Origin: Ornithoclostridium faecigallinarum
GTDB lineage: Bacteria; Bacillota; Clostridia; Christensenellales; UBA3700
DNA: 26,720 bases
Direction: 5' to 3'
Assembly (NCBI GenBank): GCA_018713665.1
Contig: DVOI01000022.1
Span: 1 to 26,720, forward strand
Made by a program: the position numbers and the translations under genes. Under the pieces are notes generated by a model. The model was given only the letters and a program-made list of their open reading frames with translations, was not told the origin of the DNA and made no database searches. This document shows, one piece after another, positions 1 to 7,488 of this stretch (its first letter is position 1; the number at the start of each line of letters is the position of its first letter).

Positions 1-908
1 GCCCCGCAATGCTCGCTCACCTGCTGAAGTATGACTCCGCTCAGGGCAGATATGCTCTTGCCGACAAGGTTTCCGCCGGCGAGGACAGCATCACCGTAGA
101 CGGCAAGACCATCAAGATCTATGCCGAAAAGGATGCCAACAACTGCCCGTGGGGTGAGCTCGGCGTCGACGTCGTGCTCGAGTGCACCGGTTTCTATACC
201 AGCAAGGAAAAGTCTCAGGCTCACATCAATGCCGGCGCTAAGAAGGTCGTCATCTCCGCTCCCGCGGGCAACGATCTTCCCACCATCGTCTACAACGTCA
301 ACCACAAGACGCTCAAGCCGGAGGACACCATCATCTCCGCTGCGTCCTGCACCACCAACTGCCTCGCTCCGATGGCTAAGGCTCTCAACGACTACGCTCC
401 CGTCGTCAGCGGCATCATGACCACCGTCCACGCCTACACCGGCGACCAAATGATCCTCGACGGTCCGCAGCGCAAGGGCGACCTCAGAAGGTCCAGAGCC
501 GGCGCGCAGAACATCGTTCCCAACAGCACCGGCGCCGCTAAGGCGATCGGTCTGGTCATCCCCGAGCTCAACGGCAAGCTGATCGGCTCCGCTCAGCGCG
601 TCCCGACCGCGACCGGTTCCACCACCATCCTCGTCGCCGTCGTCAAGGGCAAGGATGTCACCAAAGAGGGCATCAACGAGGCTATGAAGTCCGAGGCGAC
701 CGAGTCCTTCGGCTACAACACCGACGAGATCGTCTCTTCCGACGTCATCGGCATGAAGTACGGCTCGCTGTTCGACGCGACCCAGACCATGGTCAGCAAG
801 ATCGACGACGACACCTACCAAGTCCAGGTCGTCTCTTGGTACGACAACGAGAACTCCTACACCAGCCAAATGGTCAGGACGATCAAGTACTTCTCCGAAT
901 TGAAGTAA
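1..908 (+). CDS. gap: Glyceraldehyde-3-phosphate dehydrogenase, 5' end cut off by the window
   Basis: Cytosolic glycolytic enzyme that oxidises glyceraldehyde-3-phosphate to 1,3-bisphosphoglycerate with NAD. The reading frame is already open at base 3, so the true start lies outside the window; roughly the first 35-40 residues, including the first part of the NAD-binding Rossmann fold, are missing. The first in-frame ATG (position 9) is an internal methionine, not the start. The catalytic motif SAASCTTNC is present; its cysteine is residue 114 counted from base 9. The partner histidine lies in TTVHAYTGDQ, and the C-terminal WYDNENSYTSQM block is typical of the family. The stop is TAA at 906-908, followed directly by a terminator hairpin. 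Identification is by strong family motifs; the only uncertainty is the missing N-terminus. Confidence 0.97.
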   Translation, partial: PAMLAHLLKYDSAQGRYALADKVSAGEDSITVDGKTIKIYAEKDANNCPWGELGVDVVLECTGFYTSKEKSQAHINAGAKKVVISAPAGNDLPTIVYNVNHKTLKPEDTIISAASCTTNCLAPMAKALNDYAPVVSGIMTTVHAYTGDQMILDGPQRKGDLRRSRAGAQNIVPNSTGAAKAIGLVIPELNGKLIGSAQRVPTATGSTTILVAVVKGKDVTKEGINEAMKSEATESFGYNTDEIVSSDVIGMKYGSLFDATQTMVSKIDDDTYQVQVVSWYDNENSYTSQMVRTIKYFSELK

Positions 909-918
909 CAACGCGCTC

Positions 919-955
919 AAGCCTCGCCTCGCGGCGGGGCTTTTGTCGTTTTTTT
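919..955 (+). terminator. Rho-independent terminator after gap
   Basis: A 10-bp stem (919-928 with 933-942, one G-T wobble) closes a TCGC loop and is followed by a T-rich run (TTGTC then seven T) ending at 955. It directly follows the gap stop codon. The end of the T-run abuts the GGAGG of the next gene. Confidence 0.85.
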
Positions 956-966
956 GGAGGTCTATC

Positions 967-1299
967 ATGGCAAACAATTCCAACAAGAAGCAATCCAATT
1001 CCACCGGCAAGCGCGGCAGCGTCGTCAGCACCGGCAATATCATCAATCTGCTCGCGTGCATCGCGATCTGCGTCTCCGTCGTCGTCTATGTCGTCAACCT
1101 CATCGTCAACGCCGTCGACGGCTCGCTCGGCACGGTCGGCACCGTCCTGACCACGATCAAGGACATCTGCGTCGTCATTGCGCTCGGCTTCCCGACGTTG
1201 ATGTATGCGCGCGGCAAGAAGCAATGGGTGAAACTCATCATCTATGTGTTGTTGGCGGTGTTCTTGGTTCTTGCCATCCTCGGCAACGTACTTATTTGA
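967..1299 (+). CDS. Small membrane protein with three predicted helices, function unknown
   Basis: A 110-residue protein not recognised as a named family. The start is ATG 967, placed by GGAGG at 956-960 six bases upstream; the frame is open further upstream only through terminator sequence. The first 20 residues are polar and rich in N, K, S and Q. Hydrophobic segments follow at about residues 25-49 (from NIINLLACIA), 58-78 (from VLTTIKDICV) and 87-108 (ending in LAILGNVLI), so an integral membrane protein is likely. There is no obvious own promoter: the gene sits behind the gap terminator, and expression may depend on read-through. The stop codon lies inside the left arm of a long inverted repeat. 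Coding is supported by a good ribosome site and a coherent hydropathy pattern; the function is not known. Confidence 0.75.
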   Translation: MANNSNKKQSNSTGKRGSVVSTGNIINLLACIAICVSVVVYVVNLIVNAVDGSLGTVGTVLTTIKDICVVIALGFPTLMYARGKKQWVKLIIYVLLAVFLVLAILGNVLI

Positions 1300-1439
1300 C
1301 CGCACATAACGGCACACCTTCGCCCCGTTCGGAACGTCTCGGCGTCTGACCGTGTACGATCAAGTACACTGGGTCGCCGCCTCGCAACCCGAACGGGGCG
1401 AATCTGCACCATTCTGTTCGGTCAAATTTTTTATAAGTA
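1289..1439. repeat. Long imperfect inverted repeat able to form a rod-like hairpin
   Basis: Left arm 1296-1332 and right arm 1389-1425 are both 37 bases and match as inverted copies at 30 of 37 positions, including a perfect 14-base inner block (TTCGCCCCGTTCGG at 1319-1332 with its complement at 1389-1402) and perfect TTGACCG/CGGTCAA outer ends. Further out, TACTTAT (1289-1295) and ATAAGTA (1433-1439) are also complementary. The central part folds again (GTGTAC 1352-1357 with GTACAC 1364-1369, flanked by GACC/GGTC and GGC/GCC). Six T (1427-1432) follow the right arm. It could be a miniature inverted-repeat element, a structured RNA or an extended terminator. The rest of the gene-free stretch up to 1721 holds only a terminator and the GNAT promoter. 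Confidence 0.7.
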
Positions 1440-1457
1440 GGTGAGTATCGCACAGAC

Positions 1458-1496
1458 AAAAATGCCGACAGCAAAAATGCTGTCGGCATTTTTTTG
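1458..1496 (+). terminator. Strong rho-independent terminator
   Basis: AAATGCCGACAGC (1460-1472) pairs perfectly with GCTGTCGGCATTT (1479-1491) around a six-base A-rich loop and is followed by T residues to 1495. A-runs on the left side make it potentially bidirectional. It lies about 160 bases after the small membrane protein gene and directly behind the rod-like inverted repeat. Confidence 0.85.
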
Positions 1497-1686
1497 TCGA
1501 TAGAGCGCATACGCGCCGCGCGGCGGTATCCGTATTTTGCCGAGCCGGCGCGGACGGCGACGAATGACGGAATACGGCGCCGTTTACGGCAGGATCAAAT
1601 AAGCGCGCGCGGAGAGCAAATACGCGCCCGATTCGAAAGGCGCGCCGTACGGAGCGGCGCCGACCCCGTGCGGCGGCGCAAAACGC

Positions 1687-1715
1687 TTGCCTGCGGCGGC
1701 GATTTGAGTTACAAT
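1687..1715 (+). promoter_or_regulatory. Sigma-A-type promoter of the GNAT gene, leaderless geometry
   Basis: TTGCCT (1687-1692), a 17-bp spacer and TACAAT (1710-1715). Only six bases separate the -10 box from ATG 1722, so the expected start point falls on or next to the A of the ATG. No Shine-Dalgarno sequence fits in that gap. The spacer and -10 region (1694-1715) recur with one mismatch at 22868-22889. Confidence 0.7.
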
Positions 1716-1721
1716 AGCGGT

Positions 1722-2267
1722 ATGGAAAACGTGATCGAGACAAAGAGGCTCGTTCTGCGCCCGTGGAGGGAAGAGGACGCGCCGTTTATGCATCAATGGC
1801 TTTGCCGCGACGACATCGCCAAGGCGTGCGGCGTGCATCCGCACGCGAGCATTGACGACAGCCTTGCGGCGATACGTCACGCCGAGCACACGCCCGGCTA
1901 TCGCGTCGTCACTTTGCACGACGGCTGTCCGGTCGGCGCGGTCGCGCTGGTCGAGGGCACCGAGCGCGCACGCGCCGCAGGCACGCAGGCGGAGCTCATC
2001 TTTTGGATCGCCGCGCCCTATCGCGGGGACGGCTATGCGACCGAGGCGTGCGAGGCGATGCTCGAGTACGGCTTCGGCGAAATGGGCTTTGACAGCGCGT
2101 CATGCAACATCGTCGGCATGAACGACCGCCCGATGAAGACGGCGGTGAGGCTCGGCTTCGAGTACGCATTTGTCGAGAGAACGCGCCTCTACGACGGCGA
2201 GGTCACGTCGCTGGTCTACACCGTCATGCTCAAAGAGAGCTGGACCTACCGCCACCGCCAAAGATGA
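1722..2267 (+). CDS. GNAT-family N-acetyltransferase (RimJ/RimL-like)
   Basis: A 181-residue acetyltransferase that would move an acetyl group from acetyl-CoA to an amine; the substrate cannot be read from sequence. The N-terminus METN-like pattern (MENVIETKRLVLRPW) and the order of blocks fit the RimJ/RimL (Acetyltransf_3) group. The acetyl-CoA pyrophosphate-binding loop is RGDGYATEA (about residues 106-114), preceded by a strand with AELIFWI. The late N-x-RxxK-type block (NDRPMKTAVRLGFEY) is typical. The start ATG 1722 was chosen because the family N-terminus begins there and a good promoter ends at 1715; the frame is open back to 1494, but that part resembles no protein. A terminator follows at 2325, and the next gene is convergent, so this is a single-gene unit. 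Confidence 0.88.
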   Translation: MENVIETKRLVLRPWREEDAPFMHQWLCRDDIAKACGVHPHASIDDSLAAIRHAEHTPGYRVVTLHDGCPVGAVALVEGTERARAAGTQAELIFWIAAPYRGDGYATEACEAMLEYGFGEMGFDSASCNIVGMNDRPMKTAVRLGFEYAFVERTRLYDGEVTSLVYTVMLKESWTYRHRQR

Positions 2268-2324
2268 AACGATCCGAGTGGTCTGTCCCGTGCCGCGCTC
2301 GTGCGGGAGAGTAAAAGTGCGACG

Positions 2325-2346
2325 CGCGCCCTCGGGCGCGTTTTTT
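2325..2346 (+). terminator. Rho-independent terminator after the GNAT gene
   Basis: CGCGCC (2325-2330), loop CTCG, GGCGCG (2335-2340) and six T (2341-2346). It lies 57 bases behind the GNAT stop. Confidence 0.85.
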
Positions 2347-2369
2347 GCAGTATTGCTTAACCGAATTTT

Positions 2370-2415
2370 GTCTATTGAGAATTTTTGCACTTTTTGACAA
2401 AAATTCTCAATAGAC
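2370..2415. repeat. Perfect 17-bp AT-rich inverted repeat between convergent genes
   Basis: Bases 2370-2386 (starting GTCTATTGAG) and 2399-2415 (ending CTCAATAGAC) are exact inverted copies around a 12-base spacer. It is much more AT-rich than its surroundings. It lies between the GNAT terminator and the ABC-F terminator. Possible roles are an additional transcription barrier or an operator-like site; nothing else nearby explains it. Confidence 0.8.
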
Positions 2416-2432
2416 GACATATGGCTGAAACG

Positions 2433-2460
2433 AAAAAACGGGAGCGCCGCGGCGCTCCCG
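2433..2460 (-). terminator. Rho-independent terminator of the ABC-F gene
   Basis: Bases 2439-2460 form a perfect 22-bp palindrome (CGGGAGCGCC core). Read on the minus strand it is followed by six T (A-run at 2433-2438). It lies just behind the minus-strand stop codon at 2484. Confidence 0.85.
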
Positions 2461-2483
2461 TCATTTTGCATGATTTTCGAAAT

Positions 2484-4037
2484 TTACCTCATCGTCTCGA
2501 CGTCAAAGACGTCGTCGCACAGCTTCTCGGCGTAAAGGGGCTCGTGGCTGACGAGGATCACCGCGCCCTCGTAGGCGTCGAGCGCCTCGAAAAGCGCCTC
2601 TTTGGCGTTGACGTCGAGGTGGTTGGTCGGCTCGTCGAGGATGAGCAGATTGCTCTGCCTTTGCATCAGCGCGCACAGCTTGATCTTGACCTGTTCGCCG
2701 CCCGACAGCGAGCCGATCGCCTTGGTCGCCAGCTCCTTTTTGATGCCCACGCCGGCGAGCGCGTTGCGGATGTCCTTTTGCGACATGCGCGGATAGGTCT
2801 CGTTCATGAACGTGACCGCGTTCATCGCGGGAGAGCGGAAGACGAGATCTTGCTCGATGTAGTTCGTCTTGACGTTGGGGTTGTAGCGGAACGTGCCGCC
2901 CACCGCTTTGAGCCGCCCGACAAGCGTCTTGAGCAGCGTCGTCTTGCCGATGCCGTTCGTGCCGCGGACCCACAATTTGGACGTGCTCGTCAGCGTGAAC
3001 GAGATCGGCGGCAAGATCGCCTTGCCGTCATAGCCCACCTCGAGCCCCTCGACGTCGAGCAGGTGCTTGGTCACCAGAAGAGTGTAGGGGAAGGAGAAGG
3101 TCGGCTTTTCGACGCTGATCGGCTTTTGCATCACCTCGATGCGGTCGAGCATCTTTTTGCGGCTGTTCGCCATGCCGGCGGTCGCGGCGCGCGCCTTGTT
3201 GCGCGCGATGTATTCTTCCATCCGCTTGATCTCGCGCTGCTGGCGCTCGTAACTGTCCGCGTATTGTTTGGCGTTCTGCTCGTGCTGGGCGAGATATTCG
3301 TCGTAGTTGCCCCAATATTTGCGGATCTGACCGTTCTCGATGTTGATGATGATCTTGCACACCGCGTTGAGGAACACCGTGTCGTGCGACACGAGGATGA
3401 ACGTCCCCTTGTAGCCGTCCAGGAACTTGCGCAGCCACTCGATGTGTTCGAGGTCGAGGAAGTTGGTCGGCTCGTCCAAAAGCATGACGTCGAGGTCTTC
3501 GAGCAGCAATTTGGCGAGCATCACCTTGGCGCGCTGTCCGCCGCTCAGCTTGAAGATCGGCGTGTCGTAGCCGAGCGCCGCGACCCCGAGCCCGCCCGCG
3601 ACCTTTTTGATCTTGGCGTCGAGATCGTAAAATTCCGCGCGGTCGAGCTCGTCCTGCATGCGGCTGCTGCGCGCGATCAGCTTGTCCAATTCGTCCGGAT
3701 CGGAGACGGAGCCCATTTGCTCGTACAATTTCTCCAACCGCTCGTTGAGCTCGAAGAGGTGAGTGAACGAACCTTGCAGATATTGCATCACGGTCAGGCT
3801 CTTGTCGACCTGCGCGTGCTGGTCGAGATAGCCGAAACGCACGCCGCTCAGCCACTTGATCTCGCCGGCGTCCTGCGACAGCCTGCCCGAAATGATGTTC
3901 ATGAATGTGGACTTGCCCGCGCCGTTCAGCCCGACCACGCCGATATGCTCGCCGTTGTTGACGGTGAGGTCGGCGTTGTCGAACAGCACGCGGTTGTCAT
4001 AGACGTGGGTCAAGCCCTTGACGGTCAATATGCTCAT
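2484..4037 (-). CDS. ABC-F family ATPase (ribosome-associated type, YkpA/YbiT-like)
   Basis: A 517-residue soluble protein with two ABC ATPase domains and no membrane segments, as in ABC-F translation factors and antibiotic-resistance factors that act on the ribosome. Domain 1 has Walker A GLNGAGKST, signature LSGGQRAK and Walker B with DEPTNFLD; domain 2 has GTNGIGKTT, LSGGEQVK and DEPTNHLD. The charged helical linker between them (containing YERQQREIKRMEEYIARNKA) is where the P-site tRNA interaction motif lies in this family. Whether it is a housekeeping or protective member cannot be told from sequence. The start ATG at 4037 gives the usual N-terminus MSILTVKGLTHVYDN; an upstream ATG at 4094 would precede the promoter. 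The gene is monocistronic, with its own promoter seven bases before the ATG. Confidence 0.93.
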   Translation of the reverse strand: MSILTVKGLTHVYDNRVLFDNADLTVNNGEHIGVVGLNGAGKSTFMNIISGRLSQDAGEIKWLSGVRFGYLDQHAQVDKSLTVMQYLQGSFTHLFELNERLEKLYEQMGSVSDPDELDKLIARSSRMQDELDRAEFYDLDAKIKKVAGGLGVAALGYDTPIFKLSGGQRAKVMLAKLLLEDLDVMLLDEPTNFLDLEHIEWLRKFLDGYKGTFILVSHDTVFLNAVCKIIINIENGQIRKYWGNYDEYLAQHEQNAKQYADSYERQQREIKRMEEYIARNKARAATAGMANSRKKMLDRIEVMQKPISVEKPTFSFPYTLLVTKHLLDVEGLEVGYDGKAILPPISFTLTSTSKLWVRGTNGIGKTTLLKTLVGRLKAVGGTFRYNPNVKTNYIEQDLVFRSPAMNAVTFMNETYPRMSQKDIRNALAGVGIKKELATKAIGSLSGGEQVKIKLCALMQRQSNLLILDEPTNHLDVNAKEALFEALDAYEGAVILVSHEPLYAEKLCDDVFDVETMR

Positions 4038-4044
4038 GACCTCT

Positions 4045-4073
4045 ATTTTACATAGCGCGGGCGCGTAAGTCAA
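4045..4073 (-). promoter_or_regulatory. Promoter of the ABC-F gene, leaderless geometry
   Basis: On the minus strand: TTGACT (4073-4068), 17-bp spacer, TAAAAT (4050-4045), then seven bases and the ATG at 4037. The expected transcription start lies at or within a base of the ATG. A GAGG sits only two bases before the ATG, too close for a normal Shine-Dalgarno site. Confidence 0.7.
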
Positions 4074-4154
4074 GCGCGCGAAGGGGTGCGGCAAGCCCGT
4101 TTCGCCGCGCCGCGTAAAACGGACACGATGTTGATTATGTCACGAGTTCGGGAC

Positions 4155-4222
4155 AATTGTGAAAAAATTGTGCAAAAAATTTGTATATCGATATTGAAAC
4201 GCGCGTAATTGTATGATATAAT
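4155..4222 (+). promoter_or_regulatory. glgB promoter with upstream phased A-tracts
   Basis: TTGAAA (4194-4199), 17-bp spacer and TATAAT (4217-4222). Upstream, AATTGTG occurs at 4155 and 4166, with six-base A-tracts at 4162-4167 and 4174-4179, about one helical turn apart; this looks like an UP element or curved DNA. The promoter serves glgBCDA, which has no other strong promoter before glgP. Confidence 0.75.
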
Positions 4223-4253
4223 AAGGAAAAACGGGAGATGTCTCGCACACTTT

Positions 4254-6266
4254 ATGGAAAAGAATCTTCAATTGCCGATCTACCTGTTCCATGAGGGGAC
4301 AAATTACGAAAGCTACAAGCTCTTCGTGCCGCACACCGACAAAAAGGACGGCGATGTCTGGACGTTCCGCGTCTGGGCGCCGCACGCAAAGAGCGTGTCC
4401 GTCGTCGGCGATTTCAACGGCTGGGACGCCGAAAAGAACGTCTGCCGCGCGATCGCTCCCGGCATTTGGGAGTGCGTGATCGAGGGGCTCAAAGACTTCG
4501 ACGCGTACAAGTATTGCATTACCGCCGCAAACGGCAAGACGGTGCTCAAATGCGACCCCTATGCGGCGCACGCCGAGACCGCGCCCGCAAACGCTTCCAA
4601 ATTGTATCGTTCCCGTCACGTCTGGCGCGACTCCAAGTGGATGAGCGCGCGCAAAAACCGCGACCCCTACCGCTCGCCGATGAACATCTACGAGGTCCAT
4701 CTCGGCAGCTGGAAGCGCTATGACGACGGCAACTTCTTCGACTATCGCAAGCTCGCCGACGAGCTGAGCGCATATTGCATCGAGATGGGCTACACCCATG
4801 TCGAGATTTTGCCCGTCACCGAGTACCCGTTCGACGGCAGCTGGGGCTATCAGGTCACCGGCATGTTCGCGCCCACGTCGCGCTACGGCACCCCCGACGA
4901 CTTCCGCTATTTCGTCGACCTCATGCACCGCAAGGGCATCGGCGTCATCCTCGATTGGGTCGTCGCCCATTTTCCCAAGGACGAGCACGGGCTTTGCGAC
5001 TTTGACGGACAAGCCCTCTACGAATATGAGGACGAGCTCAAAAAGGAGCACAAGGAGTGGGGCACGCGCGTGTTCGACTACGGCAAAAAAGAGGTGCGCA
5101 GCTTCCTCATCTCGTCCGCCAACTATTGGGCGGAGGAGTTCCACGTCGACGGCATCCGCATGGACGCGGTCGCCAGCATGCTCTACCTCGACTACGGCAG
5201 GCGCGGCGGCGAGTGGCGCCCCAACGCGTTCGGCGGCAACTACAACCTCGAGGCGATCGACTTCATCAAACAGCTCAACACCGAGATGCTGACCCGCCAC
5301 GAGGGTCTGCTGATGATCGCGGAGGAGTCGACCGCATTCCCGATGGTCACAAAGCCCGCGTACGACGGCGGCTTGGGCTTCAACTTCAAGTGGAACATGG
5401 GCTGGATGAACGACATGCTGTGCTATGTCTCCGCCAACCCCTTCTTCCGCAAGGACATGCACGACAAGGTGACGTTCGCAATCACCTATGCTTTCTCCGA
5501 GAACTACATCCTGCCCATCTCGCACGACGAGGTCGTCCACGGCAAGCACTCTTTGCTCGACAAGATGCCGGGCGAATACACCGAAAAGTTCTCGGCGATG
5601 AAGGCGTTCCTCGGCTTTATGTATGCCCACCCCGGCAAGAAATTGCTGTTCATGGGCAGCGAGTTCGGGCAGTTCATCGAGTGGGACTACAAAAAACAGC
5701 TCGATTGGTTCTTGCTCGGCTACGAGAGCCACCGCAGACTGCACGCCTTTGTCAAAAAACTCAACGAGTACTACCTCGCCCACCCCGAGATGTACGACCT
5801 CGATTGCAGCTATGACGGCTTCAAGTGGATCGTCGTCGACGACAACACGCAAAACATCGTCTCCTTCGTGCGCTATGACGAGAAGGGCGACTATACGATC
5901 GCGGTCGTCAACTTCAGCCCCATCCGCCGCCAAAGCTATTGCATGGGCGTGCCCGAGATGAGACAATACGAGGTCGCCCTCGACAGCAACGCGGTCGAGT
6001 TCGGCGGAGACGACGCCGAGGCGGCGGTCTATGACGCCGAGGACGGCGCGATGCACGGCCACGAGCAGTTCATCCGCATGGATATCCCCGCCAACAGCGT
6101 GATCTATCTGCGTCCGGGCAAGGCGCTCAAACGCAAAAAGCGCAAGGTCAGGGAAGAAGAACAAAAGCCGGTCAAGGCGGACAAAAAGGCGTCCGCTCAG
6201 GCAAAGAAAGCGGCAAAAGACGCCGCGCCTCAAAAAGAGACAAAGCGCAAAAAAGCGCAAAAATAA
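4254..6266 (+). CDS. glgB: 1,4-alpha-glucan branching enzyme with a lysine-rich C-terminal tail
   Basis: A 670-residue cytosolic enzyme that makes the alpha-1,6 branches of glycogen. It has an N-terminal CBM48-type domain (about residues 35-105, with WAPHAKSVSVVGDFNGWD), a GH13 barrel (about 140-500) and a C-terminal beta domain to about 620. The catalytic residues are visible: nucleophile D304 (GIRMDAVASMLY), acid in AEEST (E357/E358) and D425 (ISHDEVVHG). The start ATG 4254 is chosen because the TTG at 4209 lies upstream of the -10 box; a GGGAG at 4233 is 16 bases away, so initiation looks weak. Residues 621-670 form an unusual lysine/alanine-rich tail without family counterpart. It is the first gene of glgBCDA, 19 bases before glgC. 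Confidence 0.95.
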   Translation: MEKNLQLPIYLFHEGTNYESYKLFVPHTDKKDGDVWTFRVWAPHAKSVSVVGDFNGWDAEKNVCRAIAPGIWECVIEGLKDFDAYKYCITAANGKTVLKCDPYAAHAETAPANASKLYRSRHVWRDSKWMSARKNRDPYRSPMNIYEVHLGSWKRYDDGNFFDYRKLADELSAYCIEMGYTHVEILPVTEYPFDGSWGYQVTGMFAPTSRYGTPDDFRYFVDLMHRKGIGVILDWVVAHFPKDEHGLCDFDGQALYEYEDELKKEHKEWGTRVFDYGKKEVRSFLISSANYWAEEFHVDGIRMDAVASMLYLDYGRRGGEWRPNAFGGNYNLEAIDFIKQLNTEMLTRHEGLLMIAEESTAFPMVTKPAYDGGLGFNFKWNMGWMNDMLCYVSANPFFRKDMHDKVTFAITYAFSENYILPISHDEVVHGKHSLLDKMPGEYTEKFSAMKAFLGFMYAHPGKKLLFMGSEFGQFIEWDYKKQLDWFLLGYESHRRLHAFVKKLNEYYLAHPEMYDLDCSYDGFKWIVVDDNTQNIVSFVRYDEKGDYTIAVVNFSPIRRQSYCMGVPEMRQYEVALDSNAVEFGGDDAEAAVYDAEDGAMHGHEQFIRMDIPANSVIYLRPGKALKRKKRKVREEEQKPVKADKKASAQAKKAAKDAAPQKETKRKKAQK

Positions 6267-6285
6267 GCGAGACAGGGAGGAAATT

Positions 6286-7479
6286 ATGTATTCCAACAAA
6301 AAAGAATGCGTCGCTATGCTGCTTGCCGGCGGACAGGGTACGAGGTTGTACAGCCTGACCGCGCACGTCGCAAAGCCGGCGGTTTCTTTCGGCGGCAAGT
6401 ATCGCATCATCGACTTTCCGCTGTCCAATTGCATCAATTCCAACATCGACACGATCGGCGTGCTGACCCAATATCAGCCCTTCGAACTCAACGAATATAT
6501 CGGCAACGGCCAGCCGTGGGACCTCGACAGGCTCAACGGCGGCGTGTTCGTGTTGCCGCCCTATATGAAGAGCGCCAAGTCGGATTGGTACAAGGGCACC
6601 GCCAACGCGATCTATCAGAACATAGACTTCATCGACAAGTTCTCGCCCGAATACGTCCTCGTGCTGTCGGGCGACCACATCTACAAGATGGACTACTCGG
6701 ACATGCTCGACTTCCACAAGAGCAAGGGCGCCGATTGTACGATTGCGGTCATCAACGTCTCGCTCGAAGAGGCGTCGCGCTTCGGCATCATGAACACCAA
6801 GCCCGACGGCTCCGTCTACGAGTTTGAAGAAAAACCCAAAAAGCCAAAGAGCACCAACGCCTCGATGGGCATCTACATCTTCAATTGGCAGGTGCTGCGC
6901 AAGTATTTGATCGACGACGAAGCCAACCCCGACAGCCACAACGACTTCGGCAAGGACGTCATCCCCGCGATGCTGAACGGCGGCCGCAAATTGTACGCCT
7001 ACCGCTTTGACGGCTATTGGAAGGACGTCGGCACGATCAAGAGCCTTTGGGAAGCCAATATGGACCTCATCGACCGCAACAGCGGTCTCAACATAGAGGA
7101 CGCGTCGTGGAAGATCTACGCGCGCAACGCCGCCGAGCCGCCGCACTTCGTCGGCGACCACGCGGACATCATCAACTCGCTGGTCACCGAGGGCTGCGAG
7201 ATCGACGGCACGATCCGCAACAGCGTCATCTCCTCGCGCGTCGAGATTCAGCGCGGCGCGGTCGTCGAGGACAGCAACATCATGCCCGGCGCGGTCGTCA
7301 AAGAGGGCGCAAAGGTCTACTATGCGATCGTCGGCGACGGAGCCGTCATCGAAGAGGGCGCGATCGTCGGCGAGGCGCAGGACAACGTCCCCGTCGAAGA
7401 GGTCAAGATCACCGTCGTCGGTCCCGGCGCGGTCGTCAAAAAGGGCACGGTCGTACCCGTTGCCGCAATGGTGGATTGA
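6286..7479 (+). CDS. glgC: Glucose-1-phosphate adenylyltransferase, catalytic subunit
   Basis: A 397-residue enzyme forming ADP-glucose and pyrophosphate from ATP and glucose-1-phosphate, the committed step of bacterial glycogen synthesis. The nucleotide-binding loop LLAGGQGTRL (residues 12-21) and the following AKPAVSFGGKYRIIDFPLSN block are intact, as are LSGDHIYKMDY, the FEEKP motif and the DVGTI motif of the sugar-binding part. The C-terminal third is a left-handed beta-helix with hexapeptide-like repeats (GCEIDGTIRNSVISS and on). The ATG is preceded by GGGAGG with normal spacing. It is followed after nine bases by glgD; the two probably form a mixed oligomer, as known for other Bacillota. 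Confidence 0.96.
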   Translation: MYSNKKECVAMLLAGGQGTRLYSLTAHVAKPAVSFGGKYRIIDFPLSNCINSNIDTIGVLTQYQPFELNEYIGNGQPWDLDRLNGGVFVLPPYMKSAKSDWYKGTANAIYQNIDFIDKFSPEYVLVLSGDHIYKMDYSDMLDFHKSKGADCTIAVINVSLEEASRFGIMNTKPDGSVYEFEEKPKKPKSTNASMGIYIFNWQVLRKYLIDDEANPDSHNDFGKDVIPAMLNGGRKLYAYRFDGYWKDVGTIKSLWEANMDLIDRNSGLNIEDASWKIYARNAAEPPHFVGDHADIINSLVTEGCEIDGTIRNSVISSRVEIQRGAVVEDSNIMPGAVVKEGAKVYYAIVGDGAVIEEGAIVGEAQDNVPVEEVKITVVGPGAVVKKGTVVPVAAMVD

Positions 7480-7488
7480 GGTGAAGAT

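Noticed and set aside
1494..1721. N-terminal extension of the GNAT protein by 76 codons
   Set aside because: The promoter lies inside it and the family N-terminus starts at ATG 1722.
4209..4253. TTG start for glgB
   Set aside because: It lies upstream of the -10 box, so it would not be in the transcript.
4140..6452. 770-residue minus-strand open frame antisense to glgB
   Set aside because: It mirrors the GC-biased codons of glgB, has no family pattern or ribosome site, and the forward gene is certain.
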